DNA of 64,000 nucleotides from CAZWSX01 sp964636985 (GTDB lineage Bacteria; Planctomycetota; Planctomycetia; Pirellulales; Pirellulaceae), in assembly GCA_964636985.1 (NCBI GenBank), contig CAZWSX010000028.1, forward strand, positions 1 through 64,000. The letters run 5' to 3'. The notes below the pieces were generated by a model. It was not told where the DNA came from, did no database searches, and saw nothing but the letters and a program-made list of their open reading frames with translations. Both the position numbers and the translations under genes were made by a program. Positions 17,240-26,595 of this stretch are shown here, piece by piece. Each line of letters begins with the position of its first letter. The first letter of the stretch is position 1.

Positions 17240-18441
17240 TAGCTGGTTCCGTTTCCGTTTTCGTTTTCGGTTGGGATTCGCCGAGCCGCCGGATCGGTCA
17301 ACATTTCCATGCGGCGTTCGATCACACTGGCGTCGAGTCTAACCACCTGGCTAGCCGAGGGCAACTCGTCGCGGACCGCGTCACGGCCCCGTTGATCACT
17401 GGCCGAAAACGTGAACTTGATCACAAAGGCCCCGATCTGCACGCCGTTGGCTTCGTAGCAAGGTGGCCACAGTTCTTCACCGCGGCTGACCAGCAACTTC
17501 GCCAGCAAGCGGGTTGCCCGGCCGGAGAAACCGCCGAGCGACATCTCGAGCCGACCTTGCGATTCGCGGTGGACATAGAACACGAAGGCCGCGTCTTGCG
17601 TGCCACGCTCCCATTCGCAAACATCCCAGTCGCCTTTGGCAGTTTCGTAGTAGATGCCCGGCTTGAGCGAATCGCCACTCGACTTGCACAGTTTCAAACC
17701 GGCACTGCAAGACGGCGGATGGGGATCATCGTTGCGATACCGCAGGAAGAAAGGAGACTTTCGGTCGGTCGGCTTGGCAACGTCGTCTTGGGTGACGAAC
17801 GGTTCCGCGCCGAGCGCGGTGGAAAGAATGATCTCCCCAACAGGATTACTCTTGGTGCTCCCGAGGCAAACCAGCGCCCGGTCCCCTTGGGTTCCAACGA
17901 ACTCTTCGTAGGTTTCGCGGGCTTGTGCGACAATCCGCTCGTCGGTGTCTTGTCCGGGACTCCAAATCAACGATTGCTTGATGTGCTCCGGATGAGGAGG
18001 CCCCGATTGGGCCGTGGCACCCGCAATATGCTTGGCGGTCCCACCTAGGGTCGATACCCCGTTGAGCAACTCGCCCAGCAACACCGAGTCGGAAGCGACG
18101 ACCCAGGCCCCATCGAGCGAGTCTTGCCCTTCGGGGCGACGAACGCCCATGCAGAGTTCCAACCGGCGACGGCGAGCCAACATTTCCCAAAAATGCTCTG
18201 GCTCGACGGCGAAAAGAGCACCCGGGAGCTGGTCGGCGCTAACATGTCCGTTTTCGATCAGGTAGTCGCAAAGCCGCGACAGAGCCATGAGCGGGATGTA
18301 CTTGACTTCATTCTTGAGCAACGCCGCCACTTGGTGGCGATCGAGCCCCGTATGTTCAACGATCGCCTTGATCGTACCCGGACGCTTGCGGGGGTCGGGC
18401 ATGTGGCCCAGGAGTTCGGCAAGGCGGAAAGAATAACGCAT
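17239..18441 (-). CDS. HTH-domain protein, candidate transcriptional regulator
   Basis: 400 residues. An N-terminal Cro/XRE-type helix-turn-helix lies at about 22-66 (GTIKAIVEHTGLDRHQVAALL). Residues 95-370 form a large mixed alpha/beta region without a transmembrane segment and with no domain I can name. It contains CLGSTKSNPVGE and, further on, a segment rich in aromatic residues. It ends in a Glu/Asn-rich tail. It is the first gene of a two-gene unit with the SDR. Four CACTA-type repeats in the upstream region (18461-18613) could be its own operator. I am sure of a DNA-binding N-terminus, less so of the role. Confidence 0.7.
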   Translation of the reverse strand: MRYSFRLAELLGHMPDPRKRPGTIKAIVEHTGLDRHQVAALLKNEVKYIPLMALSRLCDYLIENGHVSADQLPGALFAVEPEHFWEMLARRRRLELCMGVRRPEGQDSLDGAWVVASDSVLLGELLNGVSTLGGTAKHIAGATAQSGPPHPEHIKQSLIWSPGQDTDERIVAQARETYEEFVGTQGDRALVCLGSTKSNPVGEIILSTALGAEPFVTQDDVAKPTDRKSPFFLRYRNDDPHPPSCSAGLKLCKSSGDSLKPGIYYETAKGDWDVCEWERGTQDAAFVFYVHRESQGRLEMSLGGFSGRATRLLAKLLVSRGEELWPPCYEANGVQIGAFVIKFTFSASDQRGRDAVRDELPSASQVVRLDASVIERRMEMLTDPAARRIPTENENGNGTS

Positions 18442-18460
18442 GGTTAAGGCCCCGAAATGG

Positions 18461-18613
18461 TCACTAGACAGTGAGCCGGCACCGGGAGGGAAGAGCGCGG
18501 CAGAAACGAACTAAGGGGGTTCAATCCCCTTTCCACACCACTAGCCTATCAAAAGAGGCATTTAATTTCAACTAGAACGCCACTAAATCGTGCCAGCTTG
18601 CCACTAATGGTGG
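18461..18613 (-). promoter_or_regulatory. Cluster of repeated CACTA motifs upstream of the HTH gene
   Basis: CACTAG/CACTAA occurs at 18462, 18540, 18582 and 18603, three times preceded by C (CCACTA). The last lies in CCACTAATGGTGG (18601-18613), a near-palindrome. The stretch is AT-rich relative to its surroundings and separates the HTH gene from the DUF58 gene. It is a candidate operator region, perhaps autoregulatory. Confidence 0.35.
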
Positions 18614-18658
18614 ATTTTCCGTGGCTTTGGCAGTTTCACAAGGGCAGAGTGGCGCCTC

Positions 18659-19567
18659 TTAGCGCCCCCGATTGAGGAGGCTGCGGCGGTTCAGATAGTC
18701 GATGAAGACCTCCCGCATATTCCGGCTGGTGTCGACGAGCACCCGTTCGCAACCATTGCGCTGGGCAATTGATTCGAACTTCTCATTGAATCGATTGAGG
18801 GCCGCCAGATAGCCCTTTCGCAAGGCTTCCGGTTGAACCAGGTATTCGTCCGGGATTTCGAGCCCGACGAATTTCACCATCCCGTCGAAATCGAACTCGA
18901 CCTCATCATGGTGCATCACTTGGAACAGGACCACCTCGTGATAGGCGTAGCGAAGCCGTTGAAGGACCGGTTCGAACGCGTCCAAATCGCAAAAGAAGTC
19001 GCTAAAGATCATTACGATCTCGCGACGTCCCATTCGCCCTGCCATTTGGCTGATGCAACCTGGCAGATCGGTTTTCTCGAGCGGTTCGACCTCCTCCAAA
19101 TGGTGCGTCATGCGGACGATTTGATCCATCGAGTTGCTCGGCTGGACGAACCCTCGCAGCGATTGATCGAACGTGACCAGCGAAACCTTATCGGTCTGAC
19201 GAATGACTGAGTATCCGAGAGTCGTCGCCATCTGTGCGGCGTACAGCAGCTTTTGCTGCGTCCCATCGCCATAGCGCATCGACGCGCTGATGTCTAAGAT
19301 CAGGTGGCAAACGAAGTTCGTCTCGAGTTCGTACTGCTTGACGAAGTACTTGTCGCGATTGAAGTAGACCCGCCAGTCGATGTGCTTGGGATCGTCCCCC
19401 GCCACGTACTCGCGATGGCCGGCAAACTCGACGGCGAAGCCCGCCAATGGCGATTTGTGGGCACCAGCCAGATTGCCGACCACCAGGGACCGGGGTTCCA
19501 GCGGCCGCTCCGCCACGTGGCTGAGGACTTCCGGATCGAGATAGCGGGACAAAACGTTCTTCAGCAT
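18659..19567 (-). CDS. DUF58 (vWA-like) protein of a MoxR system
   Basis: 302 residues. The family signature GDDPKHIDWR is at about 57-66. A vWA-like fold follows, with the metal-site motif DISAS (92-96) and a later TD. There is no transmembrane segment. DUF58 proteins commonly lie next to MoxR AAA+ ATPases and act with them in assembling or inserting metals into envelope and enzyme complexes. It is the last gene of the operon, 15 bases after moxR on the same strand. I infer it is a client-binding adaptor of the ATPase. Confidence 0.93.
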   Translation of the reverse strand: MLKNVLSRYLDPEVLSHVAERPLEPRSLVVGNLAGAHKSPLAGFAVEFAGHREYVAGDDPKHIDWRVYFNRDKYFVKQYELETNFVCHLILDISASMRYGDGTQQKLLYAAQMATTLGYSVIRQTDKVSLVTFDQSLRGFVQPSNSMDQIVRMTHHLEEVEPLEKTDLPGCISQMAGRMGRREIVMIFSDFFCDLDAFEPVLQRLRYAYHEVVLFQVMHHDEVEFDFDGMVKFVGLEIPDEYLVQPEALRKGYLAALNRFNEKFESIAQRNGCERVLVDTSRNMREVFIDYLNRRSLLNRGR

Positions 19568-19582
19568 CGACGTAACTTTGGG

Positions 19583-20611
19583 TTAGGCAGCCGGTTTTTC
19601 GTACTTCTTGTCGGCGGGAACGGCGCTCATCAACATTTCAATCAGCTTCTCAGCGTTGTAACCGCTGGCCTGAGCCGCGTAGTTGCCTGCAATTCGGTGC
19701 CTGAGCGCCGGCTTGACCACGGCTTGGACGTCGGCGATCGAAGCGTGATATCGGCCATAAAGAAGCGCGCGGGCCTTCGCGGCGGTCACCAAGGTCAGCA
19801 CACCGCGGGGGCCGGCACCCCAGCTGACCCATTTGTTCACGAACTCGGGTGCTTCTTTCGAACCGGGTCGAGTCGCCCGCACGAGCGCCCACGCGTAGCC
19901 GAGCACTTGATCGCTCACTGGCACTCGCGTCACCAGGTCCTGCATTTGAACTATGTCGGCACCCGACATGATGGCTTGAATGTCACCCATTTGACCGGTG
20001 GTCACGCGGCGGGCGATTTCCCACTCTTCAGCTGCCGACGGGTAATCGACGCGGATGTACAGCAAAAAACGGTCGAGCTGCGCCTCGGGGAGCGGATAGG
20101 TTCCTTCCTGTTCGAGCGGATTCTGGGTCGCCAAAACAAAGAAAGGAGCAGGCAGCCTGTGGACTTTGCCGCCGGCGCTCACTTGCCGCTCCTGCATCGC
20201 TTCAAGCATCGCCGCTTGTGTCTTGGGCGGCGTGCGGTTGATTTCGTCCGCCAGCAGCAGATTCGCGAAGACCGGCCCAGGCAAAAATCGATAGGCCCGC
20301 GTCCGCGTTTCGGGGTCCTCTTGGATCAACTCCGTTCCCGTGACGTCGCTCGGCATCAAGTCGGGCGTGAATTGAATCCGCTTGAACGAGAGGTCGAGGC
20401 TCTTCGCGAGCGAGCTGACGAGCAACGTTTTGGCCAGTCCAGGAACCCCTTCGAGCAAAGCATGGCCGCGAGCGAAGATCGCCACCAACACCTGTTCGAT
20501 CACGTCGCTTTGGCCGACGATCGTTTTCGAGAGCTCGTCGCGAAGGCGGTTGTAGGCCTTTTCGCATCGTTGCACGGCCGCAATGTCGTCGGCGGATACT
20601 TTGTCGCTCAT
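19583..20611 (-). CDS. MoxR-family AAA+ ATPase
   Basis: 342 residues, the usual MoxR size. Walker A GVPGLAKT is at 55-62, Walker B LLLADEINR at 118-126, and sensor 1 ATQNP is clear. MoxR proteins are cytosolic hexameric chaperones that remodel or load partners carrying vWA domains. Here the partners are the adjacent DUF58 protein and the two upstream vWA membrane proteins. The gap to the upstream helical gene is 92 bases and to DUF58 15 bases. Confidence 0.96.
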   Translation of the reverse strand: MSDKVSADDIAAVQRCEKAYNRLRDELSKTIVGQSDVIEQVLVAIFARGHALLEGVPGLAKTLLVSSLAKSLDLSFKRIQFTPDLMPSDVTGTELIQEDPETRTRAYRFLPGPVFANLLLADEINRTPPKTQAAMLEAMQERQVSAGGKVHRLPAPFFVLATQNPLEQEGTYPLPEAQLDRFLLYIRVDYPSAAEEWEIARRVTTGQMGDIQAIMSGADIVQMQDLVTRVPVSDQVLGYAWALVRATRPGSKEAPEFVNKWVSWGAGPRGVLTLVTAAKARALLYGRYHASIADVQAVVKPALRHRIAGNYAAQASGYNAEKLIEMLMSAVPADKKYEKPAA

Positions 20612-20703
20612 GATTTCAATCCAATCGAGAAGTTCACTGTCGCGTTCATTGGGGAAATGACTGGCCCTCGGGCCAACGTTACGGCTGGTTGCCGCTGCAA
20701 AAT

Positions 20704-23700
20704 CTAGTTGCCACTCTCAAAAAACTTGCGGAGACGATCCTCGTAACCACGCGGTGCTTGCCCGCGGGTTCGCGATCGAACTGCGTTCTGTAAGGCCGTG
20801 GGAAGCTTGGCGAACCACGTTTGATCATCAAGTTTGCGGCTGGCCTTGGCCGGATCATGTTCGTTGTCCGCCGTTCGCGAGTCGCCGTCGCCTTGCGGCT
20901 GCTTCGAATCGCTGGCGCTCTTGGCCATTTTGTCGTTGGGCGTCGAGGCATCCGCCTTGGCGGGCGTTCCCTCTGGTGTCTCGGCGGAAGCCGTCTTCTT
21001 GCCATCGGCCTTCGAGCCCGATTTCGACTTGCCTTTGGCCGTTGGGTTTTTGGAGACCTTGCTCGCCTCGGCCATCGCCTCGGGACCAGCTATTTGCTGC
21101 GCGGTCTGCTCTGGCGAATTGGGAACCAGTCCCGTGTCGCCGTTGGGCGATGTATCGCTATTTGCCGCGGCATTGGGCGTATCGTCCAGCGGGTCGGTCT
21201 CCATACCGTTGAGTTCGCCCGCAGCTTCTAATGCTTCACGCAGCGGAAGGCTGCCCACTTGTTCCTTGCCGGAGACTTGTTGCGCCCCTTCGCCAGCGGC
21301 TCGTTGCGAGTTGGCGAAACTGTTCATCGCCTCATGCAAAGACCTCGCCAAGTCGGACATGTCTCCCTTGCCTTGGGCTAAGTCGTTCGACTTTTCTTCC
21401 ATGGCGTCGCGGGCCCCTTGTTGCTGCTCCAGCTGTTCGGCAATGGCATCGGCAATCGTGGCATCGCGGCCCAACTCTTGTTGACGTGCCGCCAGCGCGG
21501 CGGCGGCTTGTTGCAGGGCCCGCTCCGATGCCTGTTGCGATTTAGGGGCATTTTTCGGAGCTTGCTTCGCGGCTTTACCCGCTTGCTGCGCCGCTTTTTC
21601 GGCTTGCTGCGTGGCGCCAGTGGCCGAGGCATCGGCCGGAACCGTTGCTTCCGCCAGGGCGTCGGCGGTGGCCGACTCCTCCGCGGCCTGTTGGGCGAGG
21701 GCGTCGGCGATGTCCATCGCCGCGGCGTCCAGCATCTCTTTTGCTTTTTCCAAGTTGTTCATTGCCGCTTGCTGTTTCTCGGTAGCCGGTGCTGCGCCGT
21801 TGTCCTTGGCGGCTTCCGCCATTTGGCCCGCAGCCTCGCCTGCTGCTTGTGCCGCGTCGGCCAATGCTTGTGCGGACTGCTTCGCTTTTTCAGCACCCGC
21901 AGAAGCGTTCTCGGCCGTTTGTGCCTGTGCACCCTTAAGCTTCTGCGCGGCTTGTTGTGCTGCCTTCGCAGCAGCCTGGGCCGACTTGGTTGCCTGCTCG
22001 GCGAGCTTGCCCGCCTGCTGTTGGGCAGCCACTTGCTCTTTGGCGTCACCGGCTTGGGGCGTAGCCTTTTCGGCCATCTCAGCAGCCGCGGCTGCGGCTT
22101 GTTCCGCTTCATTGAGCGCTTGATCGACCGCGCTGCGAGCACCTTCGGCCGCGGCTTCGTTTCCTGCGAGCGCTTGCTCGGCGGCCTGCGCAGCTGCCTT
22201 CGAGGCCTCATTCAGTGCGTCGGCCGCGGCTTTGGCTTGTTGCCCTGGCTGCTGGCCGAGCGCTTTTGCGGCCGCCTGAGCATCTTTCGCCCCTTGGGCG
22301 GCTTGCTCGGCAACTTGTTGTTGCTCGCCGGCGGCTTTGGCATTCGAGGCCTTTCCTTCCGCGGCCTGCTTGCCGACAGCGCTGGCCTCAGCTTGCTCCG
22401 CCTTCATCTCGCCGATGGCCTTTTGCAGACGAGCCAAATCAGCCGCAGTTGGTTTGCCGGCCGCTTCCAGTTGCTTCGCTTGTGCTTCGCTGGCCGCGTC
22501 TTGCGCGTCGCCAATCGCTTGCAGCGCGTCAGCCAAGGCCTGTGCAGGCGAACTTTTATCGATCGCCGCTTTAGTCGCATCTTGTGCGTCGGCCACCGCC
22601 TTTTGCTGGTCGCGCGTCATTTGCGCCAGTTCGCGAGCGGCCTGCGCTGCCTGAGCGCGAACATCTTTGGCCGCGGCGGCCAATTGCTTGGCGGCGTTGC
22701 CGGTTGCTTCGGCAACTTGTCCGGCCTCGTCCTTAGACGCTTCGCCGGGTTGATTCTTGGCGGCCTCCAAAGCCTGGTCGGCCTTAGCCATTTCGCCGGC
22801 TGCTTTCTGCAAGTTGTCCGCGGCCTTGGGAACACTTTCTTTGACGGCTTCGGCCACCCACTCTGCTACCTTTTGGGCCTTGTCATTGCGGGCATCCATC
22901 GACGCCGCTTGCTCGGCCGAGAGCCCTTGCTCTTTGGCAGCTTCGGCTTGTTTGGCGATGTTGCGTTCGGCTGCGGCCGCTCGTTCCAGAGCTTCCGCCG
23001 CACGGGCAAGTTCGCCTGCCTCGAGCGCTTTGGCCTCTCGCTTCAAATCGGCTAGCGCGCTGGCGATTTCTGCTTGGGCTCGCTCGATGGCCTCTTCGGC
23101 TTTCTCCGAAGCGCTCTCGCGTTTGTCAGCTGCCTCAGGCGTGGCCGCTTTGTTTTCCATCGCCTTCATGGCGTCGGCCACGGCATCCTGCGCGGCATTG
23201 ATAGCGCCTTCGGGAACCTTGGGAAGTTTGTCGAGCGCGTCGGTCTTGGCCAATGCCGACTCAGCTTGCTGCTCTGCTTGCTTGGCCGCATCGGGATTGT
23301 CCTTCGCTTGCTGTTCGGCGGCATCCTGGGCCTTAGCTGCATCCGCAACTGCTTCCTGAGCCTTTTCAAGCTGGGCGATCTGCTCCTTGATGTCCTTGAT
23401 CGTCGCGTTGGCGGGATCTTGCATTGATTGCTGCTGCAACGTCTGCTCGAGTTGCGCCAGGTTGCCGATCACCTTCTCTTGCTCGGCGAGTGCCTGGTCC
23501 TTCTGATTCTCGAACAGTTTCGTCTCCGCCTCTTTGGCCGCTTCCTGCGCTTGCTCGGCGAACGTTTCGGCCTGGGGCGTCGGATCGAGTTGCTGCGCCG
23601 CGGCTTGGAGTTCTTTGTTCAACTCCGTTTGCTTCTGCAACAGTTCGTCGAGCTTCTCGGGCGTCGATTCTTGAAAGTCGGTCTTACGCACTTCGTCGCG

Positions 23701-24570
23701 CAGAGCTTCCTGTTTTTGGAGAAGAGCTTGAACCGTTTTCGCCGCGGCCGTGGTATCGCTTTGCACCAAGCCCTGCGTCTCTTCCAGTTTCTCGACCAGC
23801 AGCTTCAGTGCAGCGATCACTTTTTCTTGATCGCCAACTGCTTCGAGCAACTTTTGCTCCTCGATTTCGACGATTGCCGCGTGGATCACCTTGGCCGTTT
23901 GATGCGTTACCAGGATGCGTCGCCCTTCGCCTGCCCCGGCTCCAGCCTGACCTCCCCAGCTGCTGACATCCTCCAGCGCTTCGTCGAGGGCGCGCAGCAA
24001 GATCTCGCAGTCGCGCTGGTCGCCGGCGGTGGGAAGCAATCGCTCTTCGCGTTGTGCACCCGAACGTTGTTCCAGTGTGCGAGTGCTCGTTTGAACGCGC
24101 GTTTGTGCGGTGATCAACTGGCGGGCCTGGGCCGCGATACGGGCCAGTTGCATGCGGCGATAGAGACGTTGCCGCTCGGCCATCAGCTTGACGACTGTTT
24201 CCCGCACCAGCGTGCGCGTGACTTCGAATTTCTTTCCTTTTTCTTCCCGCGGTGCCTCCTCCACGGCGATCAAGGCGTCGACAATCGATTGCATGTCCTT
24301 CGCCGCGACCTCGTCGAGTTCGCGGCTCATTGCCTGGACGTCTTTGAAGATCGGCAGCTTCTTAAGGCCGTTTTCCTCGAGCTGCCGGATCTGGATCTCG
24401 AGCGTTCCCGCGACTAACTCGCGGGCCATCGTCCGGGCCCGTTCCTGAGCTTGCTGCTTACGGCGCACCTGGTCCGCGTCGTCGGCTTGCAATAGTGAAG
24501 CAAGCGACAGGAAGGCGGCAGTGAATACCAAAACACGACACCGGTAATTTCGAGACAACGTGGTAATCAC
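20704..24570 (-). CDS. Giant Ala/Gln/Lys-rich helical exported protein (DUF4175-like C-terminal part)
   Basis: 1288 residues. A signal peptide (about 1-29) ends before ADDADQV. Residues 30-300 are charged and helical, with frequent Arg and Glu. Residues 300-1080 are extremely rich in Ala, Gln, Lys and Glu and should form long coiled coils or extended single helices. A Ser/Lys/Thr-rich linker follows (1130-1240). The C-terminus (LPTALQNAVRS ... RGYEDRLRKFFE) is an ordered motif. The layout recalls the Gln-rich C-terminal half of DUF4175 proteins. Its ATG overlaps the stop of the upstream gene by 4 bases (ATGA), so the two are translated in coupled fashion. Role probably structural in the periplasm; not established. 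Confidence 0.75.
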   Translation of the reverse strand: MITTLSRNYRCRVLVFTAAFLSLASLLQADDADQVRRKQQAQERARTMARELVAGTLEIQIRQLEENGLKKLPIFKDVQAMSRELDEVAAKDMQSIVDALIAVEEAPREEKGKKFEVTRTLVRETVVKLMAERQRLYRRMQLARIAAQARQLITAQTRVQTSTRTLEQRSGAQREERLLPTAGDQRDCEILLRALDEALEDVSSWGGQAGAGAGEGRRILVTHQTAKVIHAAIVEIEEQKLLEAVGDQEKVIAALKLLVEKLEETQGLVQSDTTAAAKTVQALLQKQEALRDEVRKTDFQESTPEKLDELLQKQTELNKELQAAAQQLDPTPQAETFAEQAQEAAKEAETKLFENQKDQALAEQEKVIGNLAQLEQTLQQQSMQDPANATIKDIKEQIAQLEKAQEAVADAAKAQDAAEQQAKDNPDAAKQAEQQAESALAKTDALDKLPKVPEGAINAAQDAVADAMKAMENKAATPEAADKRESASEKAEEAIERAQAEIASALADLKREAKALEAGELARAAEALERAAAAERNIAKQAEAAKEQGLSAEQAASMDARNDKAQKVAEWVAEAVKESVPKAADNLQKAAGEMAKADQALEAAKNQPGEASKDEAGQVAEATGNAAKQLAAAAKDVRAQAAQAARELAQMTRDQQKAVADAQDATKAAIDKSSPAQALADALQAIGDAQDAASEAQAKQLEAAGKPTAADLARLQKAIGEMKAEQAEASAVGKQAAEGKASNAKAAGEQQQVAEQAAQGAKDAQAAAKALGQQPGQQAKAAADALNEASKAAAQAAEQALAGNEAAAEGARSAVDQALNEAEQAAAAAAEMAEKATPQAGDAKEQVAAQQQAGKLAEQATKSAQAAAKAAQQAAQKLKGAQAQTAENASAGAEKAKQSAQALADAAQAAGEAAGQMAEAAKDNGAAPATEKQQAAMNNLEKAKEMLDAAAMDIADALAQQAAEESATADALAEATVPADASATGATQQAEKAAQQAGKAAKQAPKNAPKSQQASERALQQAAAALAARQQELGRDATIADAIAEQLEQQQGARDAMEEKSNDLAQGKGDMSDLARSLHEAMNSFANSQRAAGEGAQQVSGKEQVGSLPLREALEAAGELNGMETDPLDDTPNAAANSDTSPNGDTGLVPNSPEQTAQQIAGPEAMAEASKVSKNPTAKGKSKSGSKADGKKTASAETPEGTPAKADASTPNDKMAKSASDSKQPQGDGDSRTADNEHDPAKASRKLDDQTWFAKLPTALQNAVRSRTRGQAPRGYEDRLRKFFESGN

Positions 24571-26570
24571 GGGTTTTCTCCAATTCCCAATTGTCGTTTG
24601 ATGATGTCGGTGAGCCGTTCTTCGCTGCGCTGGTCGGCTTCCGAAATAGCCGCCAACACCCCTGCTTCGTCGGAAATTTCCAGTGTAATGGGTTCGCTGC
24701 GGACGATTTTACCCGCCGCGTCGCCGCGCCAATCTTCGGCTTCCAGCACGATCCTGACACGATCCCCTTTGCCAAGCGGCGTTGTTTTTCCTGGAGCCTT
24801 GATACTCGCCATGCTGAGCGAGTGTTTGCCCGTCGCGGGCAATCGCTTGGCCAACATCGGCTCGCCACCTTCAAGCAAATCGACATCCAGCGCCGGTGGC
24901 GCTTCGTCGTCTGCTGACGGACTCTTTGTCGGTGATTCTTCATCCGTGGATGATTCGGGCGACTCAGTCGAGGGAGCCGCTTCCGCAGGCAAAACTTGGG
25001 CCACTAACCGCAATCGCTTCAAGCCAAAATCGTCGGTCGCCTTGTATTCCAAAACGGGCGATGCCGTGGGGAGTACTACTTTGTGAATCGAAGCGAGCGA
25101 CAAAATCGCCTGGCCATCGGGACGAATGCGAATCGATCCTCGGATCGGCGACTCGGGCATCAATCCATCAACGTCTTCGGCGAACCCCTCGAATCGCCAA
25201 TCGCCGCGAACGCTCGCCAGCGGCGACGACTCCAGCGGCAATTCCCACTTGAGCATTCCCTTGTCGGCGGCGATAAGGTCGACCTTCTGCGAGGTTTGCC
25301 CGCTGGTGAGAACAACCCACGCCTTCGCCAACCGCCGCTGGTTCTTTGATTCGAGAGCAAACTCGACCTTGGAGCCCTCCAACACAGCCGTTTGTCGGCC
25401 GCCGATTTGTTCGCGATTCTCCTTGCCGACGTAGCTGGGTGGAGTGATCGTCAAAACAGGTTCGACTTGCGGCAAATGGGCCATGCGAACCAATCCGGGT
25501 TCGGTCCACGCACCGTCGAGTTCCAATTGATAGCGAATGTCGTTGGTCAGGCGGGGCAATTCACCCACGTAGATATTTCCCTCTCGCTTGCTTTGCGGCC
25601 ACTCGCGGATGGCGCGATCGATCTCGGTCATCGCGATCATCGCGTCGTTGTCAGCTGCCTCCAGCAATGCGTCGGCCGCGCGAGGGGCATCGCACCATAG
25701 TCGCGCCGCCAGCTTCGTGCGCGAGGTTCGCCCTTCGTCGACCGTTCGCAGTTCGTTTTTCGATTCTTGCAGGAGTCGCAACCGATCGTCATCGGTGACT
25801 CGCTTGAGCGTAACTTCGCTGCTGCCGCGAAAGTCGACGGCGTCGAGTTTCATAGTCGCTTCGGGGGCTTCGGTTCCTCGGCAGACGGCCAGGAACCGAA
25901 CGGGCTGGGCCTCGACACAAACGATTGGTTGCGGACTCTCGCCCGTCGCGGCATTCCTAACGACATCGTGTTCGTTCAGCACCAAGGCATCGATCGCAAT
26001 CGCGCTGGGGTAGTGAGGATTGCCGAGCGCCAGCCGCTGAATGAACGTCCACACGTGATGGGGAAAAATGGCCGCGATCGCTAGCGTTAGTACGGCGATG
26101 GCGCCCAAAATCATCGCTCGCCGCGGCAGATCGCCGCGTGAAAAGCCCTCGAAGACATTCAATTCCGGTGAGACCCGTGCGATGTAGTCGACCACCGCAT
26201 CTTCCAAAACCTTCGAGCCCCACTTTCCTTCTCGATCCTTTTCGAATTGAAGAGCCGCCACCAGGTCGCTGTCGAGCGCCTGTTTGCGTTCGACCAACAG
26301 GGCCATATCGGTGGAGTCTTCGCGAACGCGAAGAAGCGGCCAGGCATACGTTTTGAACGCCCAGACGATGCCTCCTATACCAACCAGCATCAGCACGATT
26401 CGTTGGAGCGGCCCGACTTCTCGCTGGAAGAACCAATCGACCGCGAACAACACGAGCAGTGCCGCCAAGATCGCCGTTCCGACCGTTGCCCAGGCCGACT
26501 GCTGCCGCACCGACGCGCGGGCGTTACGCAGGCTTTGCAATTGCTGGGTGAGGGGGAGCAGCTTACTCAT
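24567..26570 (-). CDS. DUF4175-like membrane protein
   Basis: 667 residues. Two N-terminal helices (about 27-47 and 57-75) and a third (about 150-172) anchor it. A linker of basic and acidic residues lies between them. The remainder (about 200-660) is a predicted beta-rich extracytoplasmic part with ITPPSYVGKENR and an acidic, Ser/Pro-rich insertion near 540-580. The ITPP(x)Y motif and topology fit DUF4175/TIGR02302-type proteins known from alphaproteobacteria, but only their N-terminal half is here. The missing helical half seems to be supplied by the coupled downstream gene. 25 bases separate it from the upstream vWA gene. Confidence 0.68.
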   Translation of the reverse strand: MSKLLPLTQQLQSLRNARASVRQQSAWATVGTAILAALLVLFAVDWFFQREVGPLQRIVLMLVGIGGIVWAFKTYAWPLLRVREDSTDMALLVERKQALDSDLVAALQFEKDREGKWGSKVLEDAVVDYIARVSPELNVFEGFSRGDLPRRAMILGAIAVLTLAIAAIFPHHVWTFIQRLALGNPHYPSAIAIDALVLNEHDVVRNAATGESPQPIVCVEAQPVRFLAVCRGTEAPEATMKLDAVDFRGSSEVTLKRVTDDDRLRLLQESKNELRTVDEGRTSRTKLAARLWCDAPRAADALLEAADNDAMIAMTEIDRAIREWPQSKREGNIYVGELPRLTNDIRYQLELDGAWTEPGLVRMAHLPQVEPVLTITPPSYVGKENREQIGGRQTAVLEGSKVEFALESKNQRRLAKAWVVLTSGQTSQKVDLIAADKGMLKWELPLESSPLASVRGDWRFEGFAEDVDGLMPESPIRGSIRIRPDGQAILSLASIHKVVLPTASPVLEYKATDDFGLKRLRLVAQVLPAEAAPSTESPESSTDEESPTKSPSADDEAPPALDVDLLEGGEPMLAKRLPATGKHSLSMASIKAPGKTTPLGKGDRVRIVLEAEDWRGDAAGKIVRSEPITLEISDEAGVLAAISEADQRSEERLTDIIKRQLGIGENP

Positions 26571-26595
26571 GGCGGCGAGATCGCATTCCGACGGC

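Noticed and set aside
19304..20707. 467-codon plus-strand frame opposite moxR and DUF58
   Set aside because: The minus-strand genes carry Walker and DUF58 motifs; the plus frame has no domain or start signal.
21418..23055. 545-codon plus-strand frame opposite the giant helical protein
   Set aside because: Its Leu/Gly/Arg-rich composition is the reverse image of the Ala/Gln codons on the other strand.
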